A DNA stretch of 64,000 nucleotides from Bacillus sp. OK048 (GCF_900103525.1 NZ_FNHN01000008.1:62001-126000); one strand, 5' to 3'. Positions 18,378 to 27,790 are shown, counted from the stretch's first letter. The notes: generated from the sequence alone by a model not told the origin. Numbers and translations: made by a program.

Positions 18378-19457
18378 TTAAAACGGTGTATAATCAACGT
18401 TTTGAGTATAGTTATTCGCTGCATTCCATAATAAAAATTCATTGATCCCTTGTGAATGTAAAGCACGAATTTGTTCTTCAATTTCCTTTTTACCATAGAC
18501 CTTATAGTTTCCCTCACCAAGATAAGAGGCTGTAAAGTCTTGAAGCCACGGCCGCGATATAGGTGGATTCGCAATCTTCTTTAAACGTTCATTTTCAATC
18601 TTAGCATACGCTTCGACAAGTCGATATGGTTCTAAATCTGGTTTTTGTAGGCCAAAAATGGCCGTCCAATGACTAGGATAAATCATAGCAGAAATGACAT
18701 CTACGTTCTGAGCAATATTTGTGAAATTCTGTCCAATCCCACTAGCTTCAGGGATGACGGTTGCATTTCCAAAGATATCCACAGAAACCTTAACATTGTG
18801 GGGTGTAAGTTTTTCTTTAGCATATTTTACAAATTCACTTACAGCTGTAACTCTATTGGCTTGAAAAGTGGTCTTATCATAGATAAGTCCATTTTCAATC
18901 TTTTCAAACCTCTCTGGAAACCTAACATAGTCAAATTGAATTTCTTTGAAACCTAGCTTAACCGCTTCAAGTGCCATACCTATATTATAATCCCAAACCT
19001 CGTTGAGGAAGGGGTTGGTAAATGAATCTCCCCTTGGATTTTTCCATAAACCTTCATTAGATGTCTTAAATGAAAGGTTTGGATTTTTAGCTGATAAGAC
19101 ATTATCTTTAAAGACAACGATTCTTGCAATCGGGTAAATGTTATTCGTCTTTAATGTTGTCATTAGAGAAGCAGGATTTGTAATATAGGGACGACTAACC
19201 GAGTAATAGGGTGAATTTTTATCAGGTATGAAAGTAAGGTTGCCATGATCATCTTTAATATCAATGACCATTGCGTTTAAATCGGTGTTATTAATAAGTG
19301 AAAGTAATTGATTAAACTGTGGTTTGTTTGTTGTTGGGGCAGTTACATAAATACCTCTAATCGGTTCTTGAATATGTGTTCCAGCAAGGACTAAATTATT
19401 ACAAGTAATGCTGATAGATAGTTGGAATATAGCAAAAAGAAGGAAAAATTTGCGCAT
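18378..19457 (-). CDS. Secreted putative glycoside hydrolase (DUF4015 family)
   Basis: 359-residue exported protein. An N-terminal signal peptide (MRKFFLLFAIFQLSISIT, probable cleavage near residue 25) precedes a single TIM-barrel-like domain: RGIYVTAPT, AMVIDIKDDHGNLTF, YPIARIVVFKDNV, IQFDYVRFPER and VSVDIFGNA are the strand-end motifs of DUF4015, which is related to GH13-like glycosidases. The acidic residues in IDIKDD and FDYVRFPE are candidate catalytic residues. GAGAGGAG precedes the ATG. The substrate is unknown; a cell-wall or spore polysaccharide is an inference. Confidence 0.82.
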   Translation of the reverse strand: MRKFFLLFAIFQLSISITCNNLVLAGTHIQEPIRGIYVTAPTTNKPQFNQLLSLINNTDLNAMVIDIKDDHGNLTFIPDKNSPYYSVSRPYITNPASLMTTLKTNNIYPIARIVVFKDNVLSAKNPNLSFKTSNEGLWKNPRGDSFTNPFLNEVWDYNIGMALEAVKLGFKEIQFDYVRFPERFEKIENGLIYDKTTFQANRVTAVSEFVKYAKEKLTPHNVKVSVDIFGNATVIPEASGIGQNFTNIAQNVDVISAMIYPSHWTAIFGLQKPDLEPYRLVEAYAKIENERLKKIANPPISRPWLQDFTASYLGEGNYKVYGKKEIEEQIRALHSQGINEFLLWNAANNYTQNVDYTPF

Positions 19458-19517
19458 ATATGCACTCCTCTCGTATTTTATTACCTATTAATATGTACAA
19501 TTTGAGAAATTTTATAA

Positions 19518-19550
19518 AAAAAGAGCTTTCTTGAATAGCAAGAGAGCCCA
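19518..19550 (-). terminator. Terminator of the DUF445 gene
   Basis: On the minus strand GCTCTCTTG pairs with CAAGAAAGC (one wobble) and is followed by seven T. Confidence 0.75.
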
Positions 19551-19578
19551 ACTGTTTGTTGCTATAATGATTGATTTA

Positions 19579-20835
19579 TTAAAAAATCAATTTCAATCCG
19601 ACTAAGAAAAGCCCGATGAGAAAACCGCAGACTGCACCATTTACACGAATCCATTGCAGGTCTTTTCCAACATTCGATTCGATCATGTTAATAAGCGTTT
19701 TATCATCCAATTTATTTAAATTTTCCTCAACAAGTTTTCCGATTTTCGCATGATTATTATCAACAAAAGTGGAAATTAGCTGCTGAATCCAAGACTCAAT
19801 TGCCATTACTTTTTCTTGATCTGTTTTCAAGTTTTCAAATGCTTTTGAGATAAGAGGGAGGAGGTAACCATCATAAAAGTGCGGTAATTCAATAATTGCG
19901 AGCGCTTTTTGTCTTAATTGCTCAACAAATTCAGTTATTTTTTCCTCAAACTGCCAATTTGATATCAATTGTTCCTTTATGGTGTTTAATTCTATTGCAA
20001 GGTTTTCATCGGTTTTTATCTCTTGAAGCTTGCTGTTAATATGAAAAAGTAAGGTTTGCCTATTCTGGTTATAGGGGTCCCTAAGGCTAACGACACCCTT
20101 TTTTATGAGACCTTGAATAATACTACCTAATTTCTCCTCATTGACTATATTCGTAAAAGATTTTAAAGCAAATTGCATAAAACCATCTGCTTTAATGTTT
20201 TCCAATGCCTCAACTGCCAGTCTGCCAAGCCTTTCTTTGGTAGTTTCTTTACTTGACCACTCGTCTATTTCTTTAAGGATGAAATCGAGCGCTTTTTCAT
20301 CATATTTCCTGCTTATAAGCTGATCGATGACAAGAGAAAGGTATTTACTTGTATCTAGCTCTCTGAGCTTTGTTTTCAATTCTTGTTCAATGATGGGTGC
20401 AATCTTCTTACTGTCAACTGAATGAAGTAAATGCTGAATTAATGTTGTGATTCCATTTCTAACTTGTTGTCCTGTAATTGCATTCTCAGCTAACATAAAT
20501 AGCTTCTCGGTAAATGGAATGGTTGATATTTTTTTTCTGATGCTTTCTTTGGTCAACCAATCCTTTTCTAACATGTTAATAATACCTGCAATTATTCTGT
20601 TCCGGTTTTTTGGTAAAAGTGCAGTATGAGGTATTGGTAAACCTAAAGGGTGGCGAAATAACGCAGTAACTGCAAACCAATCGGCTAGACCCCCAACCAA
20701 ACCTGCTTCAAATCCCCCTTGAAGGATTGTTCCCCAAAGGGAATCTTGAAAGGGGATAGTCCCTATGAAACCTATCGCCATAACAGCAAGAGATATCTTC
20801 GCTAAATGCTGCGAATTATTCTTTTTTCTCGACAT
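19579..20835 (-). CDS. DUF445 (YjiN-type) membrane protein
   Basis: 418-residue protein with helices at the N-terminus (residues ~17-55) and the extreme C-terminus (GAVCGFLIGLFLVGLKLIF), and a long helical middle. The motif GLVGGLADWFAVTALFRHPLGLPIPHT is the DUF445/COG2733 signature. Function is unknown; in this topology the middle region probably spans the space between membrane-anchored ends. The ATG at 20833-20835 has GAGGG upstream; an ATG five codons earlier overlaps that site. The gene stands alone. Confidence 0.8.
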   Translation of the reverse strand: MSRKKNNSQHLAKISLAVMAIGFIGTIPFQDSLWGTILQGGFEAGLVGGLADWFAVTALFRHPLGLPIPHTALLPKNRNRIIAGIINMLEKDWLTKESIRKKISTIPFTEKLFMLAENAITGQQVRNGITTLIQHLLHSVDSKKIAPIIEQELKTKLRELDTSKYLSLVIDQLISRKYDEKALDFILKEIDEWSSKETTKERLGRLAVEALENIKADGFMQFALKSFTNIVNEEKLGSIIQGLIKKGVVSLRDPYNQNRQTLLFHINSKLQEIKTDENLAIELNTIKEQLISNWQFEEKITEFVEQLRQKALAIIELPHFYDGYLLPLISKAFENLKTDQEKVMAIESWIQQLISTFVDNNHAKIGKLVEENLNKLDDKTLINMIESNVGKDLQWIRVNGAVCGFLIGLFLVGLKLIF

Positions 20836-20910
20836 CTTTGTATCCCTCATTTTAACTAAAATATAATTGTTATTCTATTATCTCAATATCAGCAAAAAAA
20901 GCAAAAAAAA

Positions 20911-20936
20911 ACTCCTCTTTGATTATTGAGAGGAGC
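20911..20936 (-). terminator. Terminator overlapping the 3' end of the AtpZ-like/DUF3939 gene
   Basis: On the minus strand CTCCTCT (coding for the last residues) pairs with AGAGGAG and is followed by a nine-base T-run. Confidence 0.75.
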
Positions 20937-21894
20937 TTTCTATTTTCTTTTTTTCCGGCCGAATATGTGTTATTAACCCATCTAAATCAGTAATATAAAA
21001 CTGAACTTCAGGCTCGGATTTCAAAAAATTATCTTGCATTAATTGATAATAATTTACTCTCCTATTTGGATCGAAACCCAGCATTGGATAGGCCTTTCGT
21101 TCTTTAACAAATAAGTCGACTGCTTTTTGAACCATATCCATTTCAACTGGGATATTTTTTTCGCTCTCCTCAAATAGATCATAAGTTTCTTTAGACATAT
21201 AAAATTTCTTAGATGGAATTCCGCCTAAAATATTTGCTAGTTGTTTAAAGTCGATGCTATTATCGTCTTGGACAATAATCGTACGGTATACACCTTTTGG
21301 AAGATTATCTGAAAATTGTCTTACAGCTCTACGAACCTGGTCAATAGTGACATCAATAATTGGAAAGTCAGTTGTTTCATTTTTTTGTTTTTGTGAATCA
21401 TATTCATTCTGAATATCCTTTGAATCTGGCTTTTTGAAATATTTTTGTATCATTGAGTATCCTGTTAATCCTCCAATCGCAATGCCCATGAAAATAAAAA
21501 TGACTGTTAACCAAGGTTCGTAGCCATAACGGGCGTCAAGGTACGATCCTAGTTTATAAAAGGCGAAAACGGTTAAGGCTACTGTTAAGCCAAATACCAA
21601 ATTTAATGAGAGGGTTTTCATTAAAAAGGTTGTAAACTCATTCCAAGGTTCATCATTAAAGTTATTTTCATTGTTAAGAAATTTACGTACTTCTTTCTTC
21701 ATTTCTTCAGAGACATTGTTTTCCTTGAAAAATGCTTCTAAATATTCACTTTGAGATTTATCATTATTTTTTAATATGCAAGCTGTTTTTTCTGTTTTTC
21801 CTTTTGTGTAATGAACATAAATAAATTTCTCTTCAAACCCCAATTCAAGAATTTCTGTTACCCTGCCTAAGTACTTGGTAAACCTGTGTTTCAT
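20923..21894 (-). CDS. Membrane protein joining an AtpZ/AtpI-like hairpin to a DUF3939 domain
   Basis: 323 residues in three parts. Residues 1-85 form a soluble, charged N-terminus. Two helices (about 88-112 and 122-148) contain FYKLGSYLDARYGYEPWLTVIFIF, which resembles the AtpZ/AtpI hairpin that assists F0 assembly. The rest is a cytosolic domain ending in YPMLGFDPNRRVNYYQLMQDNFL and FYITDLDGLITHIRPEKK, the DUF3939 pattern. The gene starts 3 nt after the b-subunit stop, with its ribosome site (AAGGGGGC) inside that gene, so the two are coupled. A role with the adjacent a and b subunits is inferred; DUF3939 has no known function. Confidence 0.7.
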   Translation of the reverse strand: MKHRFTKYLGRVTEILELGFEEKFIYVHYTKGKTEKTACILKNNDKSQSEYLEAFFKENNVSEEMKKEVRKFLNNENNFNDEPWNEFTTFLMKTLSLNLVFGLTVALTVFAFYKLGSYLDARYGYEPWLTVIFIFMGIAIGGLTGYSMIQKYFKKPDSKDIQNEYDSQKQKNETTDFPIIDVTIDQVRRAVRQFSDNLPKGVYRTIIVQDDNSIDFKQLANILGGIPSKKFYMSKETYDLFEESEKNIPVEMDMVQKAVDLFVKERKAYPMLGFDPNRRVNYYQLMQDNFLKSEPEVQFYITDLDGLITHIRPEKKKIESSSQ

Positions 21895-21897
21895 ATT

Positions 21898-22284
21898 TTA
21901 CGCCCCCTTACTATCTTTATGCATAAATGATCGGGAACGGAATGATTCCTCTTTCACTTCCTTCAGAATTTCTTTAACCTCAAGCTTAGCATCGGTAATC
22001 ATTAATTTGGCTTCGTTTTCACTATGCTTCATTATTTCTCTAGCATCTCTTCTAGCCTGATTAAGAACTTCGACACTGTGCTCCAGATTTTTTTCAGCTT
22101 CCCGTTTATATTGCTCTGTTAGTTGAAGCTGATTTTCAATATGTTGTTTTCTACTGTTCAAGACACCAACTAACTTTTTAAATACTAGTTTCTTTAATAT
22201 AAAAACTAAGACGGTAAAAATTAGAGCTTGATACACCATAGTTCCTATCGAAATGGGGAGTCCAAATAAAGTTATATCACCCAA
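21898..22284 (-). CDS. Short orphan ATP synthase F0 subunit b-like protein
   Basis: 128 residues with an N-terminal membrane helix (about 11-30) followed by a charged helix with the b-type segment KKLVFKKLVGVLNSRKQHIENQL and heptad-like Ala/Glu/Lys repeats. Canonical Bacillus b subunits are ~165-170 residues, so the delta-binding end is missing. The TTG start at 22282-22284 is supported by TTAGGAGC about 11 nt upstream. It lies 92 nt after an a-subunit gene and is not followed by atpH or any F1 gene. It could form the stator of a second F0, or anchor something else. Confidence 0.75.
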   Translation of the reverse strand: MGDITLFGLPISIGTMVYQALIFTVLVFILKKLVFKKLVGVLNSRKQHIENQLQLTEQYKREAEKNLEHSVEVLNQARRDAREIMKHSENEAKLMITDAKLEVKEILKEVKEESFRSRSFMHKDSKGA

Positions 22285-22376
22285 ACCAATCAGCTCCTAA
22301 CATTTTTAATTTTCTAGATCCAGCGCTTAGGAAATATTGACTTCTATCCCAGGTCAAGCCGCTACCGGTTTCCTAA
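22285..22376 (-). other. Gap where atpE (c subunit) would be expected; contains a decayed repeat end
   Basis: In ordinary Bacillus operons the order is a-c-b. Here only 92 nt separate a and b, and no frame encodes a hydrophobic ~70-residue hairpin. Bases 22313-22331 match 16 of 19 positions of the end of the structured repeat at 56542-56560, which suggests a repeat insertion followed by decay or deletion. Confidence 0.5.
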
Positions 22377-23120
<744 letters not shown>

Positions 23121-23314
23121 TTAATAAGCAAATCGCTAAGAACATAGGAAATATTTACTAGTTGGCGCTTTCATTATAAATCGAATCAATTATTATTGCA
23201 AGATAGTTCACAATTTATTCCTAATTTTCAGAAAGTAAAGTTAGGCATGGTAGTTACTAAATTTATTGTATCATAGGTAACAGTATTAATTTTGTTTGGA
23301 ATAGTATTTATAAA

Positions 23315-23350
23315 GAAAAAGGGCAGCCATTTTTAATGGGTGCCCAAATT
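23315..23350 (-). terminator. Terminator of the HesB-like gene
   Basis: GGGCACCCATT pairs with AATGGCTGCCC on the minus strand (one mismatch), followed by TTTTTC. Confidence 0.75.
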
Positions 23351-23356
23351 TATTAA

Positions 23357-23656
23357 CTAGTTGATAGCCATTGTTTCCTTGAACGAAATTTGAATTTCTT
23401 TCATTTCGTCGTTATAGGATAAACAAGTTTCTGTATCCTCAAAAAACCATATATCATTTCCTTCAACATAGAAACTTATGCCATTTATTTCTTTAGTAAA
23501 TCCAATATTTGATGGTGCCTCGGCTGAAAATGCCAAGCTAAAGCCCTTGTTTTTCTCACCAAACCCATCATATTGCGGAAACATTCTTACGGTATTGTTG
23601 TTTTGGAATTCATTCGTGAACCACATTGCAGCTTTTTCATCAATAGAAATCATCAT
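23357..23656 (-). CDS. HesB/YneR-like iron-sulfur-type small protein
   Basis: 99-residue protein resembling B. subtilis YneR of the HesB/IscA fold: SIDEKAAMWFTNEF, then VRMFPQYDGFGEKNKGFSLAF, then ISFYVEGNDIWFFED. It lacks the three conserved cysteines of true IscA scaffolds, so cluster binding is doubtful. The ATG at 23654-23656 is chosen over an upstream TTG (23680) because of a GGTTGGTG site; the adjacent next ATG is equally possible. It stands alone with its own terminator. Confidence 0.7.
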   Translation of the reverse strand: MMISIDEKAAMWFTNEFQNNNTVRMFPQYDGFGEKNKGFSLAFSAEAPSNIGFTKEINGISFYVEGNDIWFFEDTETCLSYNDEMKEIQISFKETMAIN

Positions 23657-23968
23657 ATAAAATGCACCAACCTTTTCCAAATGGTAAGATCCATAATAAG
23701 ATTGAAACCATGTAAATTTGCAAGAAATATTAAGTTATTTCTTATGATATTAGATTAAGGCTTTAGATCTGATTTGCATGTGATATTTTTCACAATACTC
23801 ATTAAAGTTTAGGAGTTTTAAAAAAAAGTTCATAATCCTGCAATAATCACTCTAAAGAGCGGATAATAAAGATATATATTTTGGCAGGTGCATTGTTTTT
23901 GAAATTGTAACATATATAAAGTGCTTAAGATGTTAAAATGGATTTACTACGAATGAGGAGCTAATAAC
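23657..23968. other. Divergent intergenic region without a recognised gene
   Basis: An AT-rich gap of 312 bp between divergent genes. It must contain both promoters, but I cannot pick out convincing -35/-10 pairs. No repeat element or plausible coding frame was seen. Confidence 0.4.
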
Positions 23969-24304
23969 ATGGAGCAAAAACTTGATAAATTGACGGATAA
24001 CATCTCGGATATTAAATCGTTAATTCATTCATTTAATAAAACATTAGAAAATATTGAAAATAGACTTTCTCGCTTAGAGCAAATGGACAGAATTGAACAT
24101 CGGGTAGAGGTTAATCAAATTGATTTATCAGATATTAAAGAGTCTCTTCAGCGTGTTGAGGACGTACAGAGTAATGTAATTAAAGAAATAAAGAAAAATT
24201 CAGGCAATGCTGAGGAAGTAAAACATATAAATCGTCGCCTCGATTCACATCTAATTAAGTTAGCTAAAGCAGAAGAAGAAATTATTATCTTAAAAAATAA
24301 ATAA
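23969..24304 (+). CDS. Coiled-coil protein of unknown function
   Basis: 111-residue, wholly hydrophilic protein made of heptad-like helices (KLDKLTDNISDIKSLI, LENIENRLSRLEQM and on to the C-terminus). It lacks a signal peptide, membrane helix or cysteine. GAGGAGC sits before the ATG. A terminator follows at once, so it is monocistronic. I do not recognise a named family; it may oligomerise or bind a partner through the coiled coil. Confidence 0.7.
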   Translation: MEQKLDKLTDNISDIKSLIHSFNKTLENIENRLSRLEQMDRIEHRVEVNQIDLSDIKESLQRVEDVQSNVIKEIKKNSGNAEEVKHINRRLDSHLIKLAKAEEEIIILKNK

Positions 24305-24343
24305 CCCAAAAAAGCTCAGACTAGACCTGATCTTTTTTGGGTT
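24305..24343. terminator. Terminator after the coiled-coil gene
   Basis: CCCAAAAAAG pairs with CTTTTTTGGG around an inner TCAG/CTGA stem. It can serve both strands. Confidence 0.75.
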
Positions 24344-24369
24344 GAACAAACAACTGAAAGGGCCTTCAA

Positions 24370-24549
24370 TTATCTGTTAAATAATTTTTTAAGTGCTGTA
24401 AAGAGAAGTGCTATAGAAAAAATAATCATAGCTAATGAGCCTACGATATCAAAAATAGGACCTAAGAAGCTTAAATATGATACCAGTTCAACACTCATTA
24501 ATACAAAACCAGATAGTATTGCAGCTAAGAATAATAAAATTAATTCCAT
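24370..24549 (-). CDS. 59-residue hydrophobic protein, unknown
   Basis: A short frame encoding two membrane helices (residues ~2-20 and ~30-53) around SVELVSYLSFLGP, ending in the basic KKLFNR. AAAGGGGTGAG precedes the ATG at 24547-24549. It lies between terminators, so it is probably its own transcript. I do not recognise it. Confidence 0.6.
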   Translation of the reverse strand: MELILLFLAAILSGFVLMSVELVSYLSFLGPIFDIVGSLAMIIFSIALLFTALKKLFNR

Positions 24550-24631
24550 CGTTATTTCTCACCCCTTTAGTATAAAATATGAATTGGAGTGTGTAAGTGA
24601 TTGGATTATTACAAATTTATTACAAAAAAAA

Positions 24632-24655
24632 CAGACCAATAATCAACTTGGTCTG
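24632..24655 (-). terminator. Terminator of the CNNM/CBS gene
   Basis: An 8-bp stem CAGACCAA with TTGGTCTG, followed on the minus strand by eight T. Confidence 0.85.
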
Positions 24656-24671
24656 CTTTAATAAATGCTCT

Positions 24672-26024
24672 TTATGAAAGTACTTCCGTCTGTGACAAGG
24701 GCATTTTATGATTATTTTGTTCTACATCACTACTAACCTTAGTTACTTCGACATATTTAATATGATGGTCCTCCATATCAAGTATCTTGAATGAATAGGG
24801 CTCATGATAAATGGAGTCTCCCTCTTTTGCTTCATAATTTTCGGTTAATATCCAGCCGCCAATGGTGTCGACATCCACATCATCAATATCGACCCCTAGC
24901 AGATCATTCACTTCTGTTACCAATACCTTGGAATCAATAATATAGTGATGTTCCGTAATTTTCCGAATCATTGGAATTTCATCCGAATCAAACTCATCAC
25001 GAATTTCACCAACAATTTCCTCGAGAATATCTTCAACTGTAACAAGACCCGATGTACCACCATATTCATCCATTAATATTGCCATGTGCATACGATCTTT
25101 TTGCATTTTCACCAATAAATCATGGATGGGAATCGTCTCTATTACTCTAATAATTGGACGAGTATAGTGTTCTAATGTTTTGGTTGAAAGGGTTTCGTTA
25201 CTGATTAAATCAGTAACCATTTCTTTAATATTAACAAGACCAATAATATGGTCTTTATCACCATCAATAATCGGATATCTCGTATATTTTTCCTCACGGA
25301 TGACCTGAAGAAAAGTATCTAAGGTATCATCCTTAGATAATGAAACGATTTCCGTTCGTGGAACCATAATTTCTTTGGCAATACGATTATCGAATTCAAA
25401 AATTTTATTTACATACTTAAACTCTGATTGGTTAATCTCGCCGCTTTTATAGCTTTCAGATAGGATAATTCGAAGTTCTTCCTCGGTATGTGCCATGTCA
25501 TTTTCAGAGACAGGCTTAAGACCAAAAATACTCGTCACAATTCGTGCTGACCCATTTAATATCCAAATAAACGGGTACATCACTTTGTAAAAGAAAATTA
25601 GAGGTCGTGACATAATGAGTGTAATCAATTCAGCTTTTTGAATAGCAAGTGTTTTAGGTGCCAGTTCTCCTACGACAACATGTAAAAAAGTGATGGTCGA
25701 AAATGCAATCCCAATGGATAAGATATGGGATACACCTTCAGGAATTTCTAGTCCAGTAAAAAGGGGTGTGAGTAAATGTTCTATTGTTGATTCCCCAATC
25801 CAACCTAAAGCAAGCGCAGTAATGGTAATTCCCAACTGACAGGCTGAAAGATATTCATCCAGGTTTGAAATTACTTTTTTTGCTGAAATTGCACTCGAAT
25901 TACCTTCCTCAATTAACTGATCGATTCTAGAACTCCGAATTTTTACTATAGCAAACTCAGAAGTTACAAAAAAAGCAGTTAACGCAATTAAAATGGCTAT
26001 AATAACCAAGTTAAATATGTCCAA
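24672..26024 (-). CDS. CNNM-type transporter with CBS pair and CorC domain (hemolysin family)
   Basis: 450-residue membrane protein. An N-terminal CNNM/DUF21 domain of about four helices (residues 1-~185, with SACQLGITITALALGWIGE and GELAPKTLAIQKAE) is followed by two CBS motifs (EIMVPRTEIV, TRYPIIDGDKDHIIGLV, HMAILMDEYGGTSGLVT) and a C-terminal CorC/HlyC domain. Homologues YhdP (MpfA) and YhdT of B. subtilis belong here, and MpfA is linked to Mg2+ efflux. The TTG start at 26022-26024 has AAGGG upstream, which lies in a hairpin of the long leader. Mg2+ export is likely but not proven. Confidence 0.88.
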   Translation of the reverse strand: MDIFNLVIIAILIALTAFFVTSEFAIVKIRSSRIDQLIEEGNSSAISAKKVISNLDEYLSACQLGITITALALGWIGESTIEHLLTPLFTGLEIPEGVSHILSIGIAFSTITFLHVVVGELAPKTLAIQKAELITLIMSRPLIFFYKVMYPFIWILNGSARIVTSIFGLKPVSENDMAHTEEELRIILSESYKSGEINQSEFKYVNKIFEFDNRIAKEIMVPRTEIVSLSKDDTLDTFLQVIREEKYTRYPIIDGDKDHIIGLVNIKEMVTDLISNETLSTKTLEHYTRPIIRVIETIPIHDLLVKMQKDRMHMAILMDEYGGTSGLVTVEDILEEIVGEIRDEFDSDEIPMIRKITEHHYIIDSKVLVTEVNDLLGVDIDDVDVDTIGGWILTENYEAKEGDSIYHEPYSFKILDMEDHHIKYVEVTKVSSDVEQNNHKMPLSQTEVLS

Positions 26025-26203
26025 ATAAGTTCCCTTAGCTCGTTTTATACGAGGTAAGGAGTCACCTCCTAATAATTTAAAAGAAAACTAGATATGAAGA
26101 AATTAGATTTGGAACATTTTTCGCTTAAAAACCAGTACGATTTCTGCTATTTCACCGATTCGATAGACAGCCCCAACATATCACCTCGGGTAATCTAAAT
26201 TTT
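26025..26203 (-). promoter_or_regulatory. Long structured 5' leader of the CNNM gene
   Basis: About 179 nt of untranslated leader follow the promoter. CCTTACCTCG (26050-26059, minus) pairs with CGAGCTAAGG (26033-26042), hiding the ribosome binding site (26032-26036). A second hairpin, AGGAG-CTCCT (26057-26070), shares three bases with it, so the two exclude each other. A CGAGGT at 26183-26188 near the 5' end could also pair with ACCTCG at 26050-26055. It does not match the M-box or the other Mg/Mn riboswitches I know. Confidence 0.5.
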
Positions 26204-26209
26204 AAAATA

Positions 26210-26238
26210 ATTATAGTAAATAACAACTGTACAGTCAA
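26210..26238 (-). promoter_or_regulatory. Sigma-A promoter of the CNNM gene
   Basis: On the minus strand TTGACT (26233-26238) and TATAAT (26210-26215) are exactly 17 bp apart. Confidence 0.8.
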
Positions 26239-26344
26239 ACGTTCTAGTTTGTATAGAGTTGGTATCAACATTTTATGAATAAAGTCTTGTCTATATGAAT
26301 CGGAAAGTTATAAATTTCGGTTAAAATTACGAAACAAAAGCCTC

Positions 26345-27478
26345 CTATAAAGGAGACGCTGCAAGTGGTAATTTAATTGTAAAGATAGTAAGTTCTGGCG
26401 TTGAAGAACAGGTTAAGTTACCTTTATGTTTTTCAATAATTTCTTTACACACAAATAGTCCAAGCCCGGTACCGAGCTTTTTAGTCGTGAAAAAAGGCTC
26501 AAAAATGGTTTTACTCAATTCAAAAGGAATCATCGGTCCATTATTGGAGATGGACAATATCAAATGTGTGTCATTCTCTATGTAACTTTTAATTTCAATC
26601 GTTGGGTTTGAGATTCTGTGATGGTTTAACACGTCAATGGCATTAAAGATAATATTAATAAAGACTTGTCGTATTTCATCTGCATAACCATAAAGTATCA
26701 TCTCTTCAGCAATTTTTTTATTTATTTTTACATTACCATCTAAAATACTAGGATATAAGAAATTCAATACCTCATCAATTAATTTATTATGATGAAATTG
26801 TTCCTTTTCTTTACCAATTAGTTCTTTTTTTGATAATAGTAAAAACTGTGAAATTCGGAAATTTAGCTGATCTAACTCACTGGAAATAATATCCAAATAT
26901 TTCATATCTGGATGGTCAGCCTTAAGAAGTTGTATAAACCCTTGGATAGATGTGAGAGGATTTCTAAATTCATGAATAAAGCTAGATGTCATTTGTCCAA
27001 GAAGTGTTAAACGATCCTGGTGAGTTGAATCGATAAACATTGATTTTTCTTCAATGATTTTATTTTTTGCTTCAGTATAATGAGTCACAGCATAATACAA
27101 AAATTTATCAAAGCAGAAATTGATCTTATTAATTGATTCTTGAAGGTCGGTCCATTGTAAACCAGCTTTACTTAAATAACTGTACAACACAGTTCTTCCA
27201 TGATTAACATTATAAACAAATTCCCCAATATTAATATTGGCCAGGGCTCTTTCCTCAGATACTTTTAAAGCATGCTCTTTGAGTATGTTCAATAGCTCTT
27301 GTTCACTCATTAGATGCATGTTAAGAATGACATTAACAAGAGCGATACCATTTTCACGGATTTTTTCTTTAAAGGGATCATCATTAGAAATGATTATTGA
27401 ATTTTCCCATTCAAGAAGTAAGTTCTCTTTATTCTTCTTAAAAAAGGTTATTAAATCTGTACGGACTTCTGATAACAT
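26345..27478 (-). CDS. Cytosolic sporulation-type sensor histidine kinase
   Basis: 377 residues without membrane helices. An N-terminal all-helical sensor domain (residues 1-~150, similar to the histidine kinase N-terminal/RsbRD type) precedes a HisKA domain with SSFIHEFRNPLTSIQGF (phospho-His near 169). A HATPase domain follows, with NIIFNAIDVL, ISNNGP, FEPFFTTKKLGTGLGLFVCKEI. The layout is like the orphan Kin kinases that phosphorylate Spo0F. No response regulator is adjacent, which supports that role. The ATG at 27476-27478 lies 8 nt after AGGAGG. The signal is unknown. Confidence 0.85.
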   Translation of the reverse strand: MLSEVRTDLITFFKKNKENLLLEWENSIIISNDDPFKEKIRENGIALVNVILNMHLMSEQELLNILKEHALKVSEERALANINIGEFVYNVNHGRTVLYSYLSKAGLQWTDLQESINKINFCFDKFLYYAVTHYTEAKNKIIEEKSMFIDSTHQDRLTLLGQMTSSFIHEFRNPLTSIQGFIQLLKADHPDMKYLDIISSELDQLNFRISQFLLLSKKELIGKEKEQFHHNKLIDEVLNFLYPSILDGNVKINKKIAEEMILYGYADEIRQVFINIIFNAIDVLNHHRISNPTIEIKSYIENDTHLILSISNNGPMIPFELSKTIFEPFFTTKKLGTGLGLFVCKEIIEKHKGNLTCSSTPELTIFTIKLPLAASPL

Positions 27479-27627
27479 CACTATTTCCTCCTAAGGCATG
27501 GCCAAACTGATTAAAAGATAATTCGTGATAATAGTGGAAAATCCCTTTAAATAATAATAGGCGAATTTTACAATTATTCTTTTTTTGAGGTATTGTTATT
27601 AATTATACCATGAATGGTATGTTTTCC

Positions 27628-27656
27628 TTGTAAAATTACTATAATAATAGTATATT
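27628..27656 (+). promoter_or_regulatory. Promoter of the thiT transcript
   Basis: TTGTAA (27628-27633) and TATATT (27651-27656) are 17 bp apart, just upstream of the TPP aptamer. Confidence 0.5.
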
Positions 27657-27683
27657 CATTTTTGTAATCAATTAAATATTTCC

Positions 27684-27776
27684 ACAAGGGGAGCTGCTTT
27701 TAAGTGGCTGAGAGTGAACGTTCGAGTTCTGACCCTATGAACCTGTTAGTTAACGCTAGCGTAGGGATGTGGTTTG
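27684..27776 (+). ncRNA. TPP riboswitch (THI-box)
   Basis: The conserved TPP aptamer cores are present in order: GGGGAGCTGC...GCTGAGAG (27688-27714) and ACCCTATGAACCTG (27732-27745) followed by GCGTAGGGA. A strong terminator lies about 15 nt downstream and the next gene is thiT. Thiamine pyrophosphate should favour the terminator and shut off thiamine uptake. Confidence 0.95.
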
Positions 27777-27790
27777 CCGAATATCAATTC

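Noticed and set aside
22285-22376. A hidden atpE (c subunit) gene between the orphan a and b genes.
   Set aside because: The gap is only 92 nt and no frame encodes two hydrophobic helices with a polar loop; the adjacent 250 bp upstream of a also have none.
26025-26203. M-box or yybP-ykoY riboswitch in the leader of the CNNM gene.
   Set aside because: The conserved cores of those classes are absent on either strand; kept only as an unclassified leader.
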